Source: JAZDRH01 sp047470865 (GTDB lineage Bacteria; Pseudomonadota; Gammaproteobacteria; Pseudomonadales; Pseudomonadaceae). Taken from it: a stretch of 64,000 bases of DNA. The notes beneath the pieces were generated by a model. It ran no database searches and had not been told where the DNA came from. It was given only the letters and a program-made list of their open reading frames with translations. A program made the translations under genes and the position numbers. Shown here piece by piece: positions 16,991-25,272 of this stretch (its first letter is position 1; each line of letters starts with the position of its first letter). Location: NCBI RefSeq assembly GCF_047470865.1, contig NZ_JAZDRH010000004.1, positions 1 through 64,000 on the forward strand, written 5' to 3'.

Positions 16991-17383
16991 TGGACTAGGC
17001 TGAATAACCAAGAGCAACCCTAAAACAGCTACTGCAAGATAGCAATACATCTGCCAGTAGAGGTATTTAGGTAATAGCAGCCACACTGTAAAAAATACAA
17101 TAGACAACGCAATAACTGCCAGCAATAGTTGTGCACGCACATCTTTCCACCACAGTTTCCATTGCAAGCTTTGCCCTAGCGCAACCAGCTGCAGACCAGT
17201 GCACAATAGTGCAAAACCTATCACCAATGGCCGCATGCCTTTTGCTACCTCTTGTACCAAAACATCAGCAAAGCCAGCCTTCAAGAGTGCGGGTAAGAAT
17301 ACAAATTGCAGCATCCACACAGCGCCCACCCAAAAGGTTTGAGCGAGCTGCCATGTAATACGTGGTGCTTGCAGTGATGCCAT
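16985..17383 (-). CDS. Small four-helix membrane protein, DUF4149-like
   Basis: A 132-residue protein with four predicted membrane segments (about 12-34, 49-68, 84-103 and 108-126). The start MASLQAPRITWQLAQTFWVGAVW resembles a small membrane family found at this exact place, between yhbY and greA, in pseudomonads. Function is unknown. It starts 1 base after the greA stop, so it is probably coupled to greA. Its stop codon is within the terminator hairpin. Confidence 0.85.
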   Translation of the reverse strand: MASLQAPRITWQLAQTFWVGAVWMLQFVFLPALLKAGFADVLVQEVAKGMRPLVIGFALLCTGLQLVALGQSLQWKLWWKDVRAQLLLAVIALSIVFFTVWLLLPKYLYWQMYCYLAVAVLGLLLVIQPSPK

Positions 17384-17384
17384 T

Positions 17385-17861
17385 TTAAATATGCTTCACT
17401 TCAAGAATTTCATACTCAACAACACCGCCTGGCGTTTGTACTACAGCGACATCACCTTCCATTTTACCCACTAACGCGCGAGCAATAGGTGAAGTGACTG
17501 ATATTTTACTGAGCTTAATATCCGCTTCGTCTTCTCCCACAATCTGATACGTAAGTTCTTCACCTGTTTCTACATTTTCAATATCCACAGTAGTGCCAAA
17601 AATTACTTTTCCAGAATGAGGAATAGTTGAAATATCAATAATTTGTGCAGCGGATAAGCGCCCTTCAATATCACGAATACGCGCTTCAACCATACCTTGC
17701 TGCTCGCGAGCAGCATGGTATTCGGCGTTTTCTTTTAAGTCCCCTAGCTCACGTGCTGTTGCAATAGCTTCTGTGATCGCTGGGCGGCGCTCTGTTTTTA
17801 GGATTTTTAATTCATCTTCCAAGGCGCGAGCGCCTTGGACTGTCATTGGAAACTTTGTCAC
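17385..17861 (-). CDS. greA: Transcription elongation factor GreA
   Basis: Binds the secondary channel of RNA polymerase and stimulates cleavage of backtracked RNA. The 158-residue product has an N-terminal coiled coil (about 5-75, with RELGDLKENAEYHAAREQQ at the tip, where the acidic Asp and Glu act) and a C-terminal FKBP-like domain with SPIARALVGK and G.V.Y.I. Length is standard. The start is GTG 17861-17859, overlapping the carB stop by 4 bases (17858-17861), and gives MTKFPMTVQGA as in relatives. Confidence 0.97.
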   Translation of the reverse strand: MTKFPMTVQGARALEDELKILKTERRPAITEAIATARELGDLKENAEYHAAREQQGMVEARIRDIEGRLSAAQIIDISTIPHSGKVIFGTTVDIENVETGEELTYQIVGEDEADIKLSKISVTSPIARALVGKMEGDVAVVQTPGGVVEYEILEVKHI

Positions 17862-20800
17862 GCATTCATTCCTGTGTGCAAGTCTTGCAAGCGGCGAACA
17901 GTCTTTTCAGGACCAAACTTCAGCGCTTCACAAACAGCCTGACCAGCCGCCAAAGTGGTGGTGATATAGACTTTGTTCTGCAAGGCATTACGACGAATAG
18001 AGAAGGAGTCGGTAATCGACTGACGTCCATCTGTTGTATTAATGATCAAGCTTACTTCACCATTCTTGATCATATCAACAATATGTGGGCGACCTTCAGT
18101 TACTTTATTAACCTGACGAACAGGTACACCTGCATCTTCAATGATACGCGCCGTACCTGAAGTGGCAACTACCGCAAAGCCTAATGCCACTAAATTGCGA
18201 GCAATTTCCACAATATAAGGCTTATCATCGTCACGCACACTGAGGAAAGCAACCCCCCCTGTTGGTAACTGTTCGCTGGCTCCCATTTGCGCTTTAGCAA
18301 AGGCTTCGGCAAAGCTTGCACCTACCCCCATTACCTCGCCCGTTGATTTCATTTCAGGGCCAAGAATAGTGTCTACTCCAGGGAATTTAGCAAACGGGAA
18401 TACTGCCTCTTTCACGCTGTAATAATTTGGAATAATTTCTTTAGTAAATCCAATTTCAGATAATTTCTTACCTGCCATGACGCGGGCTGCAATTTTAGCA
18501 AGGGAGTCGCCAATACATTTAGACACAAAAGGTACAGTACGTGAAGCACGTGGATTAACCTCAAGCACGTAAATATCTTCACCTTGTACTGCCATCTGTA
18601 CGTTCATCAAACCAATTACGCCTAGCTCTAACGCCATACGTTTAACTTGATCACGAATAGCCTCTTGAATGTGTGCTGCTAGTGAGTAAGCTGGCAATGA
18701 ACAGGCTGAGTCACCAGAGTGCACTCCTGCTTGCTCGATATGCTGCATAATGCCGCCAATAACCACCTGCTCGCCATCACAAATAGCGTCAATATCTACT
18801 TCGATCGCACTATTGAGGAAGTGATCTAGCAATACTGGGCTATCATTAGACACCTGTACTGCTTCACGCATATAGCGTTTTAATTCATCTTCGTCATGCA
18901 CAATTTCCATGGCACGACCACCCAATACATAAGATGGGCGAACCACTAACGGATAACCAATGCTACGTGAAGCAATAATGGCTTCTTCTTCACTACGTGC
19001 AGTCGCATTCTGCGGTTGACGCAAGTTCAAGCGTTGTACCATTTGCTGGAAGCGCTCACGGTCTTCAGCGCGGTCAATAGCATCTGGGCTTGTACCAATA
19101 ATAGGTACGCCTGCTTCTTCTAGTGCGCGACAGATTTTCAATGGTGTTTGGCCACCGTATTGAACAATCACACCTTTTGGTTTTTCAACACGTACAATTT
19201 CAAGCACATCTTCTAAAGTGACAGGCTCAAAGTACAGGCGATCAGAGGTGTCATAGTCGGTTGATACGGTTTCTGGGTTACAGTTAACCATGATAGTTTC
19301 GTAACCGTCTTCACGCATTGCTAGTGCTGCATGTACACAGCAGTAGTCAAATTCAATACCTTGACCAATACGGTTCGGGCCACCACCTAAAATCATGATT
19401 TTATCACGACTAGACGGGTTAGCTTCGCACTCTTCTTCATAGGTTGAGTACATATAAGCTGTATCAGTAGCAAACTCACCTGCGCAAGTATCAACACGCT
19501 TATACACTGGCTGAACGCCTAGCTGCTGACGGCGCGAACGTAAGTTTTTCTCACTAACGCCTAATAGGCTAGCCAAGCGTGCATCAGAAAAACCCTTACG
19601 CTTTAGTTTAAACATTAGACGCTGGTTAATATCAGCCAGTCCTATTGTTTTCAAACGCTCAGCTTCTTTTACTAAGTCTTCAATTTGGATTAAGAACCAA
19701 TGGTCGATTTTGGTGAGGTTATACACTTCCTCTAAGGTCATCCCAAAACGGAATGCATCGGCGATATACCATATGCGATTAGCACCTGGCACTGTTAGTT
19801 CGCGACGTAAAATAGAAGCCGCATCGCTAACACTAATATCCATAATTGGATCGAAACCGCTCACACCTACTTCTAAACCACGCAGCGCTTTTTGAACTGA
19901 TTCTTGGAAAGTACGGCCAATAGCCATAACTTCGCCCACAGACTTCATCTGTGTTGTTAAGCGGGCATCTGCTTTGGGGAATTTTTCAAAAGCAAAGCGC
20001 GGTACTTTAGTCACTACATAGTCAATGCTTGGTTCAAAAGAAGCAGGTGTACGACCACCAGTAATATCGTTATCCAGCTCATCTAGCGTGTAGCCAACAG
20101 CCAGTTTGGCGGCAATTTTAGCAATAGGGAAACCTGTAGCTTTAGAAGCTAAAGCAGATGAGCGCGAAACACGCGGATTCATCTCAATAACAACCATGCG
20201 GCCATCTTTTGGATCAATACCGAACTGAACGTTAGAACCGCCTGTTTCAACACCAATTTCACGCATAACTGCTAAAGAAGCGTCACGCATGATTTGATAT
20301 TCTTTATCCGTCAAGGTTTGCGCTGGAGCTACTGTAATAGAGTCGCCTGTATGCACGCCCATTGGGTCAAAGTTTTCGATAGAGCAGACAATAATGCAGT
20401 TGTCTTTTTTATCGCGGACAACTTCCATTTCATACTCTTTCCAGCCAATTAACGACTCATCAATAAGCAGTTCATTAGTTGGCGACAGATCTAGACCGCG
20501 TGTACAGATTTCTTCAAACTCTTCGCGGTTATAAGCAATACCACCGCCTGTACCGCCCATGGTAAAGCTTGGGCGAATAATACATGGGAAGCCTACTTCA
20601 TCTAATACGCCGTACGCTTCTTCCATGTTATGGGCAATGCCAGAGCGCGGACAGGCAAGACCAATATTGCGCATAGCGTTGTCAAAACGAGAGCGATCTT
20701 CGGCTTTATCAATGGTATCTGCATTAGCGCCAATCATTTCAACGCCAAATTTTTCTAACACACCATGACGCTCTAGATCTAACGCGCAGTTCAGTGCTGT

Positions 20801-21079
20801 TTGTCCACCCATGGTTGGCAAGAGTGCATCTGGACGTTCTTTTTCAATAATTTTTGCAACAGTTTGCCACTTGATAGGTTCAATGTAAGTAGCATCAGCC
20901 ATTGCTGGGTCAGTCATAATGGTGGCAGGGTTTGAATTCACCAAAATAACGCGAAAACCTTCTTCACGCAGGGCTTTACAGGCTTGTGCACCTGAATAGT
21001 CAAACTCACAAGCCTGACCAATAACAATAGGACCTGCGCCGATAATGAGGATGCTTTTAATATCTGTACGTTTTGGCAT
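17858..21079 (-). CDS. carB: Carbamoyl-phosphate synthase, large subunit
   Basis: Makes carbamoyl phosphate from bicarbonate, ammonia (from CarA) and two ATP, for arginine and pyrimidines. The 1073-residue product is two homologous ATP-grasp halves: residues about 1-400 (IGAGPIVIGQACEFDYSG) and 550-935 (GGGPNRIGQGIEFDYCC), with an oligomerisation domain between, and a C-terminal allosteric MGS-like domain (about 936-1073). Length matches E. coli. Lies downstream of the LeuE-type gene and upstream of greA. Confidence 0.98.
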   Translation of the reverse strand: MPKRTDIKSILIIGAGPIVIGQACEFDYSGAQACKALREEGFRVILVNSNPATIMTDPAMADATYIEPIKWQTVAKIIEKERPDALLPTMGGQTALNCALDLERHGVLEKFGVEMIGANADTIDKAEDRSRFDNAMRNIGLACPRSGIAHNMEEAYGVLDEVGFPCIIRPSFTMGGTGGGIAYNREEFEEICTRGLDLSPTNELLIDESLIGWKEYEMEVVRDKKDNCIIVCSIENFDPMGVHTGDSITVAPAQTLTDKEYQIMRDASLAVMREIGVETGGSNVQFGIDPKDGRMVVIEMNPRVSRSSALASKATGFPIAKIAAKLAVGYTLDELDNDITGGRTPASFEPSIDYVVTKVPRFAFEKFPKADARLTTQMKSVGEVMAIGRTFQESVQKALRGLEVGVSGFDPIMDISVSDAASILRRELTVPGANRIWYIADAFRFGMTLEEVYNLTKIDHWFLIQIEDLVKEAERLKTIGLADINQRLMFKLKRKGFSDARLASLLGVSEKNLRSRRQQLGVQPVYKRVDTCAGEFATDTAYMYSTYEEECEANPSSRDKIMILGGGPNRIGQGIEFDYCCVHAALAMREDGYETIMVNCNPETVSTDYDTSDRLYFEPVTLEDVLEIVRVEKPKGVIVQYGGQTPLKICRALEEAGVPIIGTSPDAIDRAEDRERFQQMVQRLNLRQPQNATARSEEEAIIASRSIGYPLVVRPSYVLGGRAMEIVHDEDELKRYMREAVQVSNDSPVLLDHFLNSAIEVDIDAICDGEQVVIGGIMQHIEQAGVHSGDSACSLPAYSLAAHIQEAIRDQVKRMALELGVIGLMNVQMAVQGEDIYVLEVNPRASRTVPFVSKCIGDSLAKIAARVMAGKKLSEIGFTKEIIPNYYSVKEAVFPFAKFPGVDTILGPEMKSTGEVMGVGASFAEAFAKAQMGASEQLPTGGVAFLSVRDDDKPYIVEIARNLVALGFAVVATSGTARIIEDAGVPVRQVNKVTEGRPHIVDMIKNGEVSLIINTTDGRQSITDSFSIRRNALQNKVYITTTLAAGQAVCEALKFGPEKTVRRLQDLHTGMNA

Positions 21080-21095
21080 GGGACTCTCGTAATAA

Positions 21096-21752
21096 TCAGG
21101 ACAAAGTAGCGGTTGCCAGCTTCACGCCAAAGCCGACGAACAAGGCGCCCACTCCAGTAGTTGCACCAGCAGCTAAGCGTTTACGCTGAGCAAACCATTG
21201 TGCAAGGCGGGCACCAGTAAAAATCAAGGAGCTTAAGTAAACAAAGCTAATCACTTGCAAAATAACGGCCAAAATCAAGAATGATAATCCTGGGTAGGCG
21301 TATTTAGGATCAACAAACTGAATGAAGAATGACACGAAAAATAAAATTGCTTTGGGATTAGACAAACTAAGCAAAAAAGCTTTTGTCAGTGGCTTAGCCA
21401 CTACCTTAGGCACTGCTTTTAGCTCATCTATTGGCGCTGTTTGATACATTTTCTTCCAAACACCGCGCAACATATTTACCCCAAGCCACACGAGGTAAGC
21501 TGCACCTAAGCTTTTAATTAGGATAAATAGCACAGGAAATGTGTGTAGTAATGAAGCCACGCCTAAGGCGGTTGCTAGCATTAGTACACTATCACCTAAA
21601 AATACACCGCAGGCGGCTCGATAGCCTGCGGCGATTCCACGTTGAGCAGCCGTTGCCAGAACAAACAAGGAGTTTGGCCCTGGTAACAGAACAATAGCTA
21701 TAGTACCTAGCAAGTAGGTCCATACGTCTGGGATACCAACGCCTGCTAACAT
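21096..21752 (-). CDS. LysE/RhtB-family amino-acid exporter, LeuE-like
   Basis: Inner-membrane exporter of the LysE superfamily. The 218-residue product has six predicted membrane helices and the family motifs LLPGPNSLFVLATAAQRG near residue 22 and LSNPKAILFFVSFF near 130; length and motif spacing are closest to LeuE, though the substrate cannot be read from sequence. It begins 4 bases after the carA stop and ends 16 bases before carB. The same insertion between carA and carB is known in P. aeruginosa, so it is ancestral here. Export of arginine-related amino acids would fit the operon but is a guess. Confidence 0.9.
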   Translation of the reverse strand: MLAGVGIPDVWTYLLGTIAIVLLPGPNSLFVLATAAQRGIAAGYRAACGVFLGDSVLMLATALGVASLLHTFPVLFILIKSLGAAYLVWLGVNMLRGVWKKMYQTAPIDELKAVPKVVAKPLTKAFLLSLSNPKAILFFVSFFIQFVDPKYAYPGLSFLILAVILQVISFVYLSSLIFTGARLAQWFAQRKRLAAGATTGVGALFVGFGVKLATATLS

Positions 21753-21756
21753 GTGC

Positions 21757-22896
21757 TTAACCTAATTTAGCTTGCATTGCTTGAATAAAGCGATCAAACA
21801 ACACACTGACGTCATTAGGCCCTGGGCTTGCTTCAGGGTGGCCTTGGAAACTAAAGGCAACTTTGTCAGTACGCGCAATACCTTGCAACGTGCCATCAAA
21901 CAATGATTTATGGGTAGGTTTAATTGTTGCAGGCAAGCTATTTTCATCTACCGCAAAACCATGATTTTGACTAGTGATCATCACTACGCCTGTTTCTAGG
22001 TCTTGCACAGGATGGTTGGCACCATGATGGCCATTTGCCATTTTCATGGTTTTAGCACCAGATGCTAAAGCCAACAACTGATGGCCTAAGCAAATACCAA
22101 AAACAGGAATATCCGTTTCTAATATCTGCTTAATAGCGTTAATCGCATAGTCACAAGGCTCTGGATCACCAGGACCATTGGATAAAAATACGCCATCCGG
22201 CTGCATAGCTAATACTTCACTGGCTGGCGTTGTAGCAGGCACTACAGTCAAGCGACAACCGCGCGCCACCAGTAAACGTAAAATATTGCGCTTCACTCCA
22301 AAATCGTACGCTACTACATGAAAAGGTAAATCAGCAGCTGGAATTTCAGGATGGCTATCTGTTTTTAATACCCAAGGCGCACTACGCCACTCATAGGCGG
22401 TTTGCGTGGTCACTTCTTTGGCTAAATCCATGCCTTTTAAGCCAGAGAAACCGCGTGCTAATTCAAGTGCTTTTTCTTCAGTTGCGTTTTCACCTGCTAA
22501 AATACAACCATTTTGAGCACCTTTATCACGTAAAATACGTGTTAGGCGACGCGTATCAATGCCAGCGATAGCGACAACATTATGCTCTTTTAGGTAATCA
22601 CCTAATGTCTGTTTTTCGCGCCAACTACTTGATAGCAAGGGTAAATCGCGGATTACCAAACCTGCCGACCATACATTAGAAGATTCTGCATCCTCAGGTG
22701 TTACGCCGGTGTTGCCAATATGCGGATAAGTCAAAGTGACTATTTGTTTGGCATATGATGGGTCTGTAAGAATTTCCTGATAGCCTGTCATGGCCGTATT
22801 GAATACCACTTCACCGACGGTTTGCCCGTCGACACCAATGGCTTCGCCGTGAAAGATGCTGCCGTCAGCAAGGGCGAGGATGGCTGGCTTAGTCAA
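21757..22896 (-). CDS. carA: Carbamoyl-phosphate synthase, small (glutaminase) subunit
   Basis: Hydrolyses glutamine and passes ammonia to CarB. The 379-residue product has the N-terminal CPSase domain (MTKPAILALADGSIFHGEAIG) and a C-terminal class I amidotransferase domain with the nucleophile in FGICLGHQLLALA and the His-Glu pair in FQGHPEASPGP. I start at TTG 22896-22894, because GGGAGG lies 5 bases upstream and the sequence then matches relatives exactly; a longer frame from 22971 would run through the upstream terminator hairpin. Pairs with carB across the inserted exporter gene. Confidence 0.96.
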   Translation of the reverse strand: MTKPAILALADGSIFHGEAIGVDGQTVGEVVFNTAMTGYQEILTDPSYAKQIVTLTYPHIGNTGVTPEDAESSNVWSAGLVIRDLPLLSSSWREKQTLGDYLKEHNVVAIAGIDTRRLTRILRDKGAQNGCILAGENATEEKALELARGFSGLKGMDLAKEVTTQTAYEWRSAPWVLKTDSHPEIPAADLPFHVVAYDFGVKRNILRLLVARGCRLTVVPATTPASEVLAMQPDGVFLSNGPGDPEPCDYAINAIKQILETDIPVFGICLGHQLLALASGAKTMKMANGHHGANHPVQDLETGVVMITSQNHGFAVDENSLPATIKPTHKSLFDGTLQGIARTDKVAFSFQGHPEASPGPNDVSVLFDRFIQAMQAKLG

Positions 22897-22933
22897 GAAG
22901 ACCTCCCGTATTTCGAGCCGTTTGTGCAGATTT

Positions 22934-22982
22934 TTTCCGCAAAAAAGCGGAATGACGTAGAGAAACATCATTCCGCTTTTTT
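22934..22982 (-). terminator. Strong terminator ahead of carA
   Basis: AAAAAAGCGGAATGA (22941-22955) pairs over 15 bp with TCATTCCGCTTTTTT (22968-22982), loop of 12, with T6 on the minus strand. It lies 45 bases before the carA start, so it either ends dapB or acts as a carA attenuator. No leader peptide rich in Arg codons is evident. Confidence 0.85.
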
Positions 22983-23057
22983 ATGAATTCATAAGCACAC
23001 TTCTAGTGGATACACTAAAGCAGTAGTTTAGCCTACTTTTGCGCAAAGAAAAAGTTA

Positions 23058-23861
23058 TCACCGTAAATTTAATACATCTTGCATATCATAAAGATCTGCC
23101 GGCTTCTCTTTTAGCCATACTGCAGCACGCACAGCGCCTTTGGCAAAGGTCATTCGGCTAGAGGCTTTATGGGTAATTTCAACACGCTCGCCATCTGCTG
23201 CAAACAATACTGTATGATCCCCTACAATATCGCCAGCACGTACGGTAGCAAAACCTATGGTTTCAGCTTTACGCGCCCCCGTTTGACCTTCTCGCCCATA
23301 AACTGCCACCTGCTCTAAATCACGGCCCAGCGCATTAGCCACAACTTCACCCATACGTAAGGCAGTGCCAGAAGGCGCATCTACTTTATGACGATGATGT
23401 GCTTCAAGAATCTCAATATCTACATCATTGCCTAATACACGGGCAGCAGTATCTAGCAGATTTAAACAAAGGTTTACACCTACACTAAAATTAGCAGCAA
23501 ATACAATAGGAATTTCCTTACCGGCCTGAACAATGAGTTCACGTTCTTGTAGGCTAAAACCTGTGGTGCCAATAACCATCGCTTTTTTAGCTTGGCGGCA
23601 AATTTCAAGGTTTTTTAAAGTGACGCTAGGATGAGTGAAGTCGATGAGTACATCAAAATCATTTAAAACATCACGCAGATCAGCTACTAATGGTACGCTA
23701 ATCTTACCTAAACCTGTTAGTTCACCGGCATCGGCACCAATTAAACTACTATCTGGTCGATCAATTGCTGCGGTCAATTCACCTGTTTCTGTTTGACACA
23801 CTGCTTCAATAAGCGTTTTCCCCATGCGCCCAGCGGCGCCCATCACTGCGATACGTGACAT
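23058..23861 (-). CDS. dapB: 4-hydroxy-tetrahydrodipicolinate reductase
   Basis: NAD(P)H-dependent step of the lysine and diaminopimelate pathway. The 267-residue product has the dinucleotide-binding start AVMGAAGRMGKTLIEA, the conserved ANFSVGVNL, the substrate signature EAHHRHKVDAPSGTA and the C-terminal HKASSRMTFAKGAVRAA. Typical length (about 267-273). The start has AGGTG. Lies between dnaJ and carA; a bidirectional terminator separates it from dnaJ. Confidence 0.98.
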   Translation of the reverse strand: MSRIAVMGAAGRMGKTLIEAVCQTETGELTAAIDRPDSSLIGADAGELTGLGKISVPLVADLRDVLNDFDVLIDFTHPSVTLKNLEICRQAKKAMVIGTTGFSLQERELIVQAGKEIPIVFAANFSVGVNLCLNLLDTAARVLGNDVDIEILEAHHRHKVDAPSGTALRMGEVVANALGRDLEQVAVYGREGQTGARKAETIGFATVRAGDIVGDHTVLFAADGERVEITHKASSRMTFAKGAVRAAVWLKEKPADLYDMQDVLNLR

Positions 23862-23902
23862 TTGCTACACCTGTGATTATTTTTGCAAGGCGCTAAGACT
23901 AC

Positions 23903-23949
23903 CAAAATAAAAAGCCAGTTTGCATATTAAATCACAAACTGGCTTTTTT
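23903..23949. terminator. Bidirectional terminator between dnaJ and dapB
   Basis: AAAAAGCCAGTTTG (23909-23922) pairs over 14 bp with CAAACTGGCTTTTT (23935-23948), loop of 12. T-rich tails lie on both strands. It ends the grpE-dnaK-dnaJ unit. Confidence 0.88.
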
Positions 23950-24029
23950 CTTTTTAGCTAAACCCTAATGCTCGCTATTTGCAGCTATATTTTTTGCAAT
24001 TTCAGCAAGAATCTAAAGGCAAAGTCTAA

Positions 24030-25160
24030 TTACAGGTCGTTAAAAAAACGCTTCATACCTTCAAACCAGCCAGACGCACGTGGTGAATTACCATTATTGC
24101 CTTTTAAGGTGGAGCGAAATTCTTCTAACAATTCCCGTTGACGCTTATCCAGTTTTACTGGTGTTTCAATTACCGCACGGCAAAGCAAGTCACCTACCGT
24201 ACTACTACGCACAGGTTTAACGCCTTTACCACGCAGGCGGAACATTTTTCCTGTTTGTGTGCCTTCTGGAATTTTTAGCTTTACTCGACCATCTAAGGTG
24301 GGCACTTCAATTTCACCACCTAAAGCAGCGTCAGCAAAGTTAATAGGAACTTCACAATGCAGGTTGCTTCCATCACGCTCAAAAATCTCATGTCGTTTCA
24401 CATGCACAACAACATAAAGATCCCCCGCTGGACCGCCTTTGGCGCCTGCTTCACCCTCTCCTGCCAAGCGAATTCGATCGCCATTATCGACCCCAGCTGG
24501 AATTTTCACAGACAAGGTTTTATTTTCTTCCACATGACCATGGCCATGACAACTATTACAAGGATCTGTAATCATCTGCCCCGTACCATGACAGCGTGGG
24601 CATTCCTGCTGAACAGCAAAGAAACCTTGCTGCATACGCACTTGACCTACACCATTACAGGTTGCACAAGTGGTTGGTGAGGTACCTTTTTTAGCCCCTG
24701 AACCATCACAGCTTTTACAAACTACTGCCACTGGAATTTTAATAGTTTGCGTAGTACCGCGTACTGCTTCTTCCAGCGTTAACTCAATATTGTAACGTAA
24801 GTCGCTACCACGCTGCGGACCATTACGTGACGAGCGCCCACCGCCGCCAAAGAAATCACTAAAGACATCACCAAAAATATCTGAGAAGTTGCCACCAGCA
24901 AATCCACCTGCACCAGCGCCACCCCCCATATTTGGATCAACCCCAGCATGCCCATAACGATCATAGGCCGCGCGTTTATCTGCATCAGATAAAATCTCAT
25001 AAGCCTCATTAGCTTCTTTGAATTTTTCTTCTGCTTCTTTGTTATCCGGATTGCGGTCAGGATGGTACTTGGTTGCTAAACGGCGATAGGCTTTTTTCAG
25101 TTCAGCCTCAGTCGCACCGCGCTCAACGCCGAGCACTTCATAATAATCACGTTTTGCCAT
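24030..25160 (-). CDS. dnaJ: Chaperone protein DnaJ (Hsp40)
   Basis: Delivers substrates to DnaK and stimulates its ATPase. The 376-residue product has a J domain (1-70, HPD at 33-35), a Gly/Phe-rich stretch (about 75-115), a zinc domain with four CxxCxGxG-type repeats (CKSCDGSG, CATCNGVG, CPRCHGTG, CNSCHGHG, about 147-205) and C-terminal substrate-binding beta domains. GGAG precedes the start. Follows dnaK with a 112-base spacer that holds a GC-rich hairpin; transcription probably continues from the dnaK and grpE sigma-32 promoters. Confidence 0.98.
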   Translation of the reverse strand: MAKRDYYEVLGVERGATEAELKKAYRRLATKYHPDRNPDNKEAEEKFKEANEAYEILSDADKRAAYDRYGHAGVDPNMGGGAGAGGFAGGNFSDIFGDVFSDFFGGGGRSSRNGPQRGSDLRYNIELTLEEAVRGTTQTIKIPVAVVCKSCDGSGAKKGTSPTTCATCNGVGQVRMQQGFFAVQQECPRCHGTGQMITDPCNSCHGHGHVEENKTLSVKIPAGVDNGDRIRLAGEGEAGAKGGPAGDLYVVVHVKRHEIFERDGSNLHCEVPINFADAALGGEIEVPTLDGRVKLKIPEGTQTGKMFRLRGKGVKPVRSSTVGDLLCRAVIETPVKLDKRQRELLEEFRSTLKGNNGNSPRASGWFEGMKRFFNDL

Positions 25161-25197
25161 AACTTTTACTCCGGATGACTTAACTATCTAAACGCGA

Positions 25198-25224
25198 CAA
25201 CGCGGGAGCAATGCCCCCGCGTTG
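25198..25224 (-). other. GC-rich hairpin in the dnaK-dnaJ spacer
   Basis: CAACGCGGG (25198-25206) pairs with CCCGCGTTG (25216-25224), loop of 9. No T run follows on the minus strand, so it is more likely an mRNA-stability or processing structure than a terminator. It could explain a DnaK to DnaJ imbalance. Confidence 0.5.
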
Positions 25225-25272
25225 AGTTGCTAGACAGCCGTAGTTGACTAGCAAGATAACTTCAGCGCAGGC

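Noticed and set aside
17131..17358. Plus-strand frame opposite the DUF4149-like gene
   Set aside because: The minus-strand gene has a clear four-helix pattern, conserved place and coupling to greA.
22897..22971. N-terminal extension of carA to 22971
   Set aside because: The extension runs through a 15-bp terminator stem; TTG 22896 has GGGAGG and a conserved start.
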